This document shows, one piece after another, positions 60,484-64,000 of a stretch of 64,000 nt of DNA; position 1 is the first letter of the stretch; every line of letters begins with the position of its first letter. The stretch spans positions 14,327,611-14,391,610 of the forward strand of contig OZ017801.1 of assembly GCA_963969395.1 (NCBI GenBank), read 5' to 3'. The stretch is from Pseudoscleropodium purum. Lineage: Eukaryota; Streptophyta; Bryopsida; Hypnales; Brachytheciaceae. Position numbers and translations under genes: made by a program. The notes below the pieces were generated by a model, which was not told where the DNA came from, did not search any database, and saw nothing but the letters and a program-made list of their open reading frames with translations.

Positions 60484-63000
60484 ATGGTTCAAACACGGAC
60501 GCGTGACTACGCTGCACATGAAGACCAGGAGGTCGCAGTTCACGTTGAGGAGGACAGAGAAGAGCCAGCTCTACCCTCTGTGAGAGTTGATCCCCTTAAG
60601 AGTTGGAGAATTAGCGTTTTTGACGACATGGAAGACCATAATGGTGGATCCATGGTTCGTGACCGCTACTCCGGAAGAGCTGAGGGTGTGGCCTTCAATG
60701 ATTGGAAGACCAGGTTTCGATCCTGGCAACGCACACAAAGACAACGCAATGCTCTTTTCAATGATTGGTGGGCTTTTGAGCAGCTACCCACCTATCTTGA
60801 GTTTGAGGCGTTGCAAGCCTATGATTCTTGGTTTGAGGATCATAGGGTTGAGCTTGAAGAGGTGGAAGACTATTGGGCTTGAAGGGTGGAGTTAGTCACG
60901 GCGTTGAAAGAGGGAGCTGCATTCCCAGCAACTCAAGCTTGAAAGACTAGTGATGGAGATGAAGAGAAGGGCGAGGAAGCTACCTCGGGCCCTGATGCAG
61001 CATGAGCTATGCGGTTGCTTTCTAAAGCTGCTACGAGTGGCGCTAGTGGGACTGCAACTACATTCATCTCTCGGTTGGCTCGAGCTTCAAATGAGGCAAT
61101 AGCCACGATGGGCCCTCCTCCTCAGTTTGATCCACTCCGATTGTTTTTTGAGCATTTGGAAATGGGGTTTGGAGGCATTCGCCGCGATCGCATGCGCCAC
61201 ATCCAGGATTTCAAGAAAGAGACTGGAGACACTCCCCGTATTATGTATGCAAGACTCTCCAAGTTTGCTCGTGAAAGCGGAGATGCATTCACGGAACGCC
61301 AGTTGGTGGAGCTTTATATGGGGAAGCAAGACAAGAAGATTCGTGATATGGCACACCTTCACATGTTGTTGGCATATGGAGGTCGAGCTACTTTAGCTCA
61401 AGCTTTTGCTATTGTGGAGCAATTGGATCGAGGGCTATGTGTAGAGGAGGCTGGAAGATTGTCATCCATTATGACTTCAACACCCAGCCAGACCAAGATT
61501 GTTGTTGGTAGTTCTAGCAAGAGCCAAGGGAACCCCAAGGCCTCCAAGCAAATTGCTATGGCAGCTGAAGTGGAAGTGACAACCAATTCTCGTATGCGGT
61601 GTTGGAATTGTGGATTGCTAGGCCACGGAAAGAGAGATTGTCCTACAGATACATCATCTGAGGGTAAGAATGGTGGGCAATCAGTTACCAACAAGGGCAA
61701 TGCAACCACAACAAATAGAGGCCCACAAAAGAAAGTACAAGGTGGAGGAACACCTCCAAAGTGCACTTATGCACCTTGTAGTCGGGTTGGTCATACGGAG
61801 GACAAATGTTGGGTGAAGAACCCGCAGTTGAGGCCTCAATCTTTCACCCCACAAGGTGCTCAAGGGGGTGGATCAAATTCTGGGGGCAATAATCTTGAGG
61901 CACGCATGGGAGAGTTGCAAAATACCCTAGCATTGCTTGTTGCAGTGACAGCAAAGATCACACCAGTTCCTTCTAATTCAAAGCCTGGACCAGATAGGTT
62001 TGAATATGGAGCACTTGGTGAGGTGGTTGCAGTGGTGGCTACGAGATCACAAGCCAATTCTTTGCCAGTTGCACCCATGGTAGAAGGAAACTCAACTACT
62101 CCAGGTGGGCCTCATGTGTGTCACCAAGGGCCTCCTGATAGTATTGGGCAATCAAGATTGCCAATGACATTTGGCTTGGCAGATGTGGTGACTAGTCCAT
62201 CACTTGGAGCTAGCCCTGATGGAAGAAATTTCCCCGTAGAAAAAGACATGATGGTGAAGAGTTTGGTTGTTAAACTCTTGGAAGTCCCATTGTTTTCAGG
62301 GGTTCAGTTGCAGAGCGACAACTTTGATGCAGCTGCCGTACATCATATGGCAGGGAAAATAATGCAAGGAACGGTCCAGATGCCTGCCAATGTGGCCATG
62401 AGGGAGATGGAAGAGTCTTCTTTGGCTGAGGGTGATGTGTGCACAAGGAAGGATGCTGCTAAAGAAGCAGCGAATGCCTTGCGATGTTGGAAGGGGTGGC
62501 TAAAAGAACCTCCTTCGCAAGCAGAGTTTGATAGCCACTTGAATTCAAGTGGAGAAGCTGTTGAAGTTGCCACAAGCTATTTGGCAACGGTACCAGCTCG
62601 TGCAACTCGTGAACGCTTGCAAGTCAAGCCTGGAGTGGTGCGTTTGGCCAATTCTAGCCATGTCTTTTCTGTGGCTCGAGGTGAAGCACCTCAAGTGTTT
62701 CCACAAAAAGTATTGCTTGATATGGGAGCCCAACCAGTCATACTAGGCAAGTTGCTAGCTCAGAGTTTGGGGCTTCTTGCTAGTGACTTGGAGCCATGTC
62801 CTTTCACCATAGCAACATCGCTAGGGGGCACAGAGCAGCCTACGGGGATGACAAAAGAGCCCCTACGACTTCGGTTCAAGGTGGGCACTGATGCGTACAC
62901 TCACATCTCTGTGAGGTGTGTTGTAACAAGTGCTACGAGCTATGACATTTTTTTGGGGCAGCAAGTTTTGTACCCCATTGGTTTTGGTTATGATTCTTAG
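60484..63000 (+). pseudogene. retroelement Gag and protease region, with in-frame stops
   Basis: Gag forms the particle coat and binds element RNA; the protease cuts the polyprotein. The frame opens MVQTRTRDYAA at 60484, a start like those of plant Gag proteins. Capsid-like helices follow (DFKKETGDTPRIMYARLSKF, QLVELYMGKQDKKIRDMAHL), then a classic zinc knuckle, CWNCGLLGHGKRDC, at 61600-61641 (C-x2-C-x4-H-x4-C), and a second, unusual one, CTYAPCSRVGHTEDKC, at 61762-61809 (C-x4-C-x4-H-x4-C). The protease core is VLLDMGAQPVILG with the catalytic Asp at 62719-62721; the usual DTG/DSG is DMG here. A later SYDIFLGQQVL matches the conserved second half of such proteases. In-frame TGA at 60880, 60940 and 61003 and TAG at 62998 break this copy, with no frameshift. 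The longest open part is 61009-63000 (663 aa). Confidence 0.85.
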
Positions 63001-64000
63001 ATTGAGGAGGCATGGTTTCGATCAGGGTGGTTACAAGGAGATGGATGGAAGGAGGTGATTCCCGTCATCTTTGGAGCTTTTGCTGGCGTGGTTGAGGGAT
63101 TGGTGGCAGTGTATGGGTGTGTTGCAGAGTGGTTGGCAACCGGAGATTTTCTACTGGAGGGCAACATGTCTACTATAGACTCGCCTCTAGAGTTAGATAC
63201 GCCAACACAAGGCAAAATCAACTCATTTGTAAGACATCCCAAGGATCCCATACCACCATGGATTTCACCAAAAGCTTTGGCTGAGAAATGCCATGAATTA
63301 GTGGAGAAAGTAAACCAGCAGCTATGGCAACCACAACACACACTACCACCTCTACAACAACTGGTAGATCTTTCTGATGATTCTAAGGACATAGTTCTTG
63401 TGGAACTATTTGCTGGACTTGGTACTGGTTTGGCTGCAGTTTTGGAGGCATGATTGTCTATACAAAGTTATACTTATGTGGACAACAACATAGTGGTGAG
63501 CAGAGCTGCAAAACATCATTTAGACCAGTTAAGAATGAAATATCCAAAGCAACTACCTGCAAGCACTATTCAAGGTTGTATGTCTCAAGTTCCTTCAGAC
63601 ATTGCCTTGATTGGAGAAGAAGATCTTTTGAGGTTGGGCCAAGTGGACCTTGTGATGGCTGGATGGCCTTGCCAAGGGCATTCCCGGGCTGGTTCTCGCC
63701 AAGGACTCCAAGACCCACGATCAAGTTTATTTTGGGAGCTCTTACGGTTGTTGCATTGGTGGCAATGTAGACAAACTACAAGTGTGGCTTATGTTCTTGA
63801 GAATGTGCCTCTATTGGGAGATGTTGGAGCTCAAGTTCATGAGGATGCACGATTGGTATGTCAGCACCTTGGTCAGCTAGTGGCAGTGGATGCTGCAGCC
63901 CTTGGTTCTTACGCCCATCGTTTACGGTGGAAGTGGACCAATTTGGCTCATATGCGAGGGATTTCTGTGGTAGTACATCGCATTAGTCGTCTCGAGGGCA
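63001..64000 (+). pseudogene. C5-cytosine DNA methyltransferase domain in the retroelement polyprotein
   Basis: Transfers a methyl group from S-adenosylmethionine to C5 of cytosine in DNA. It is in the same frame as Gag-protease, separated only by the TAG at 62998. Motifs in canonical order: I, VELFAGLGTGLAAVLEA (63409-63429 covers FAGLGTG); a YVDNN acidic strand; IV, MAGWPCQGHSRAG with the catalytic Cys at 63670-63672; then GLQDPRSSLFWELLRLL; VI, VLENVPLLG with Glu-Asn-Val at 63799-63807; VIII-like, YAHRLRWKWTNL at 63910-63942. The linear order differs from plant DRM enzymes, whose motifs are permuted, and the HRxR...W.N wording recalls DNMT3. A TGA at 63451 cuts the domain between motif I and the acidic strand. 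Motifs IX-X and the end lie outside. The 63001-63360 linker, with PRHPKDPIPPW-like FVRHPKDPIPPWIS, has no recognised domain. Confidence 0.85.

Larger units (their letters stand above)
58803..64000 (+). mobile_element. LTR-type retroelement carrying a DNA methyltransferase, left part
   Basis: The element starts at an uncertain point near 58803 (TGTCATG after an AT run) inside a family A repeat and continues past the window end. It contains a 1.7-kb non-coding leader, likely 5' LTR plus untranslated leader, followed by one continuous polyprotein frame with Gag, two zinc knuckles, aspartic protease and a C5-cytosine methyltransferase domain. Reverse transcriptase, RNase H and integrase are not in view, so assignment to Ty3/gypsy rather than another LTR class is inference from the Gag-protease layout. 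Five in-frame stops show this copy is inactive or needs readthrough. Composition is clearly more balanced than the AT-rich surroundings, as expected of a later arrival. Confidence 0.8.

Noticed and set aside
61398..61863. Minus-strand open frames across the Gag region
   Set aside because: They are shadows of the Gag frame, which carries zinc knuckles and continues into the protease.
63450..63770. 106-codon plus-strand open frame beginning just before the TGA at 63451
   Set aside because: It is out of frame with the methyltransferase motifs, all of which read in the frame shared with Gag and protease.
1..64000. tRNA, rRNA and snRNA genes
   Set aside because: No tRNA-like A and B box pairs with a cloverleaf, and no rRNA or snRNA signature, were noticed by eye; a dedicated search could still find short ones.

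Overview
The window is nuclear DNA of a plant. It has spliced genes with GT-AG introns, a plant-only GRAS transcription factor, a plant-type DHHC palmitoyltransferase and a protein with a plastid-type N-terminus. Genes are few, and the sequence between them is AT-rich and full of old non-autonomous transposons. With a retroelement that carries a DNA methyltransferase, this points to a non-flowering streptophyte such as a moss, lycophyte or charophyte relative. The species cannot be named from sequence alone.

Layout. 1-9.4 kb: mixed-composition DNA with no confident gene, possibly the 3' part of a minus-strand gene near 1.1-1.9 kb, and the upstream or leader region of the next gene. 9.5-12.05 kb: an SCL32-type GRAS gene (+ strand, 433 aa in my three-exon model) whose ATG is cut off from the rest by an intron. 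Its last coding segment and 3' flank were tandemly duplicated (12.2-12.5 kb) and the copy is broken. 15.3-17.0 kb: a four-exon minus-strand gene for a 282-aa predicted plastid membrane protein of unknown function. 17.9-21.4 kb: a three-exon PAT11-like S-acyltransferase (341 aa), head to head with the previous gene; a 33-bp minisatellite lies between them.

21.4-58.6 kb is a gene-poor AT-rich tract. By eye it resolves into several repeat families. Families A, B, D and E all start with TTAACCC-like ends, finish with the inverted counterpart and sit on TTAA, which is a piggyBac-like signature. Others are Stowaway-like elements (one holding a nested element), a 0.73-kb element with a ~24-bp terminal inverted repeat, foldbacks and local tandem arrays. 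Near 45.5-46.1 kb lies a decayed minus-strand coding remnant with HUH/Rep-like motifs, possibly from a Replitron-type transposon.

58.8-64.0 kb, running off the right edge, is the left part of an LTR-type retroelement inserted in a family A repeat. One reading frame from 60484 to the window end encodes Gag, two zinc knuckles, an aspartic protease and then a C5-cytosine DNA methyltransferase domain, broken only by five in-frame stop codons and no frameshift. This Gag-protease-methyltransferase element is the most interesting feature. Reverse transcriptase, RNase H, integrase and the 3' LTR, if present, lie outside the window.
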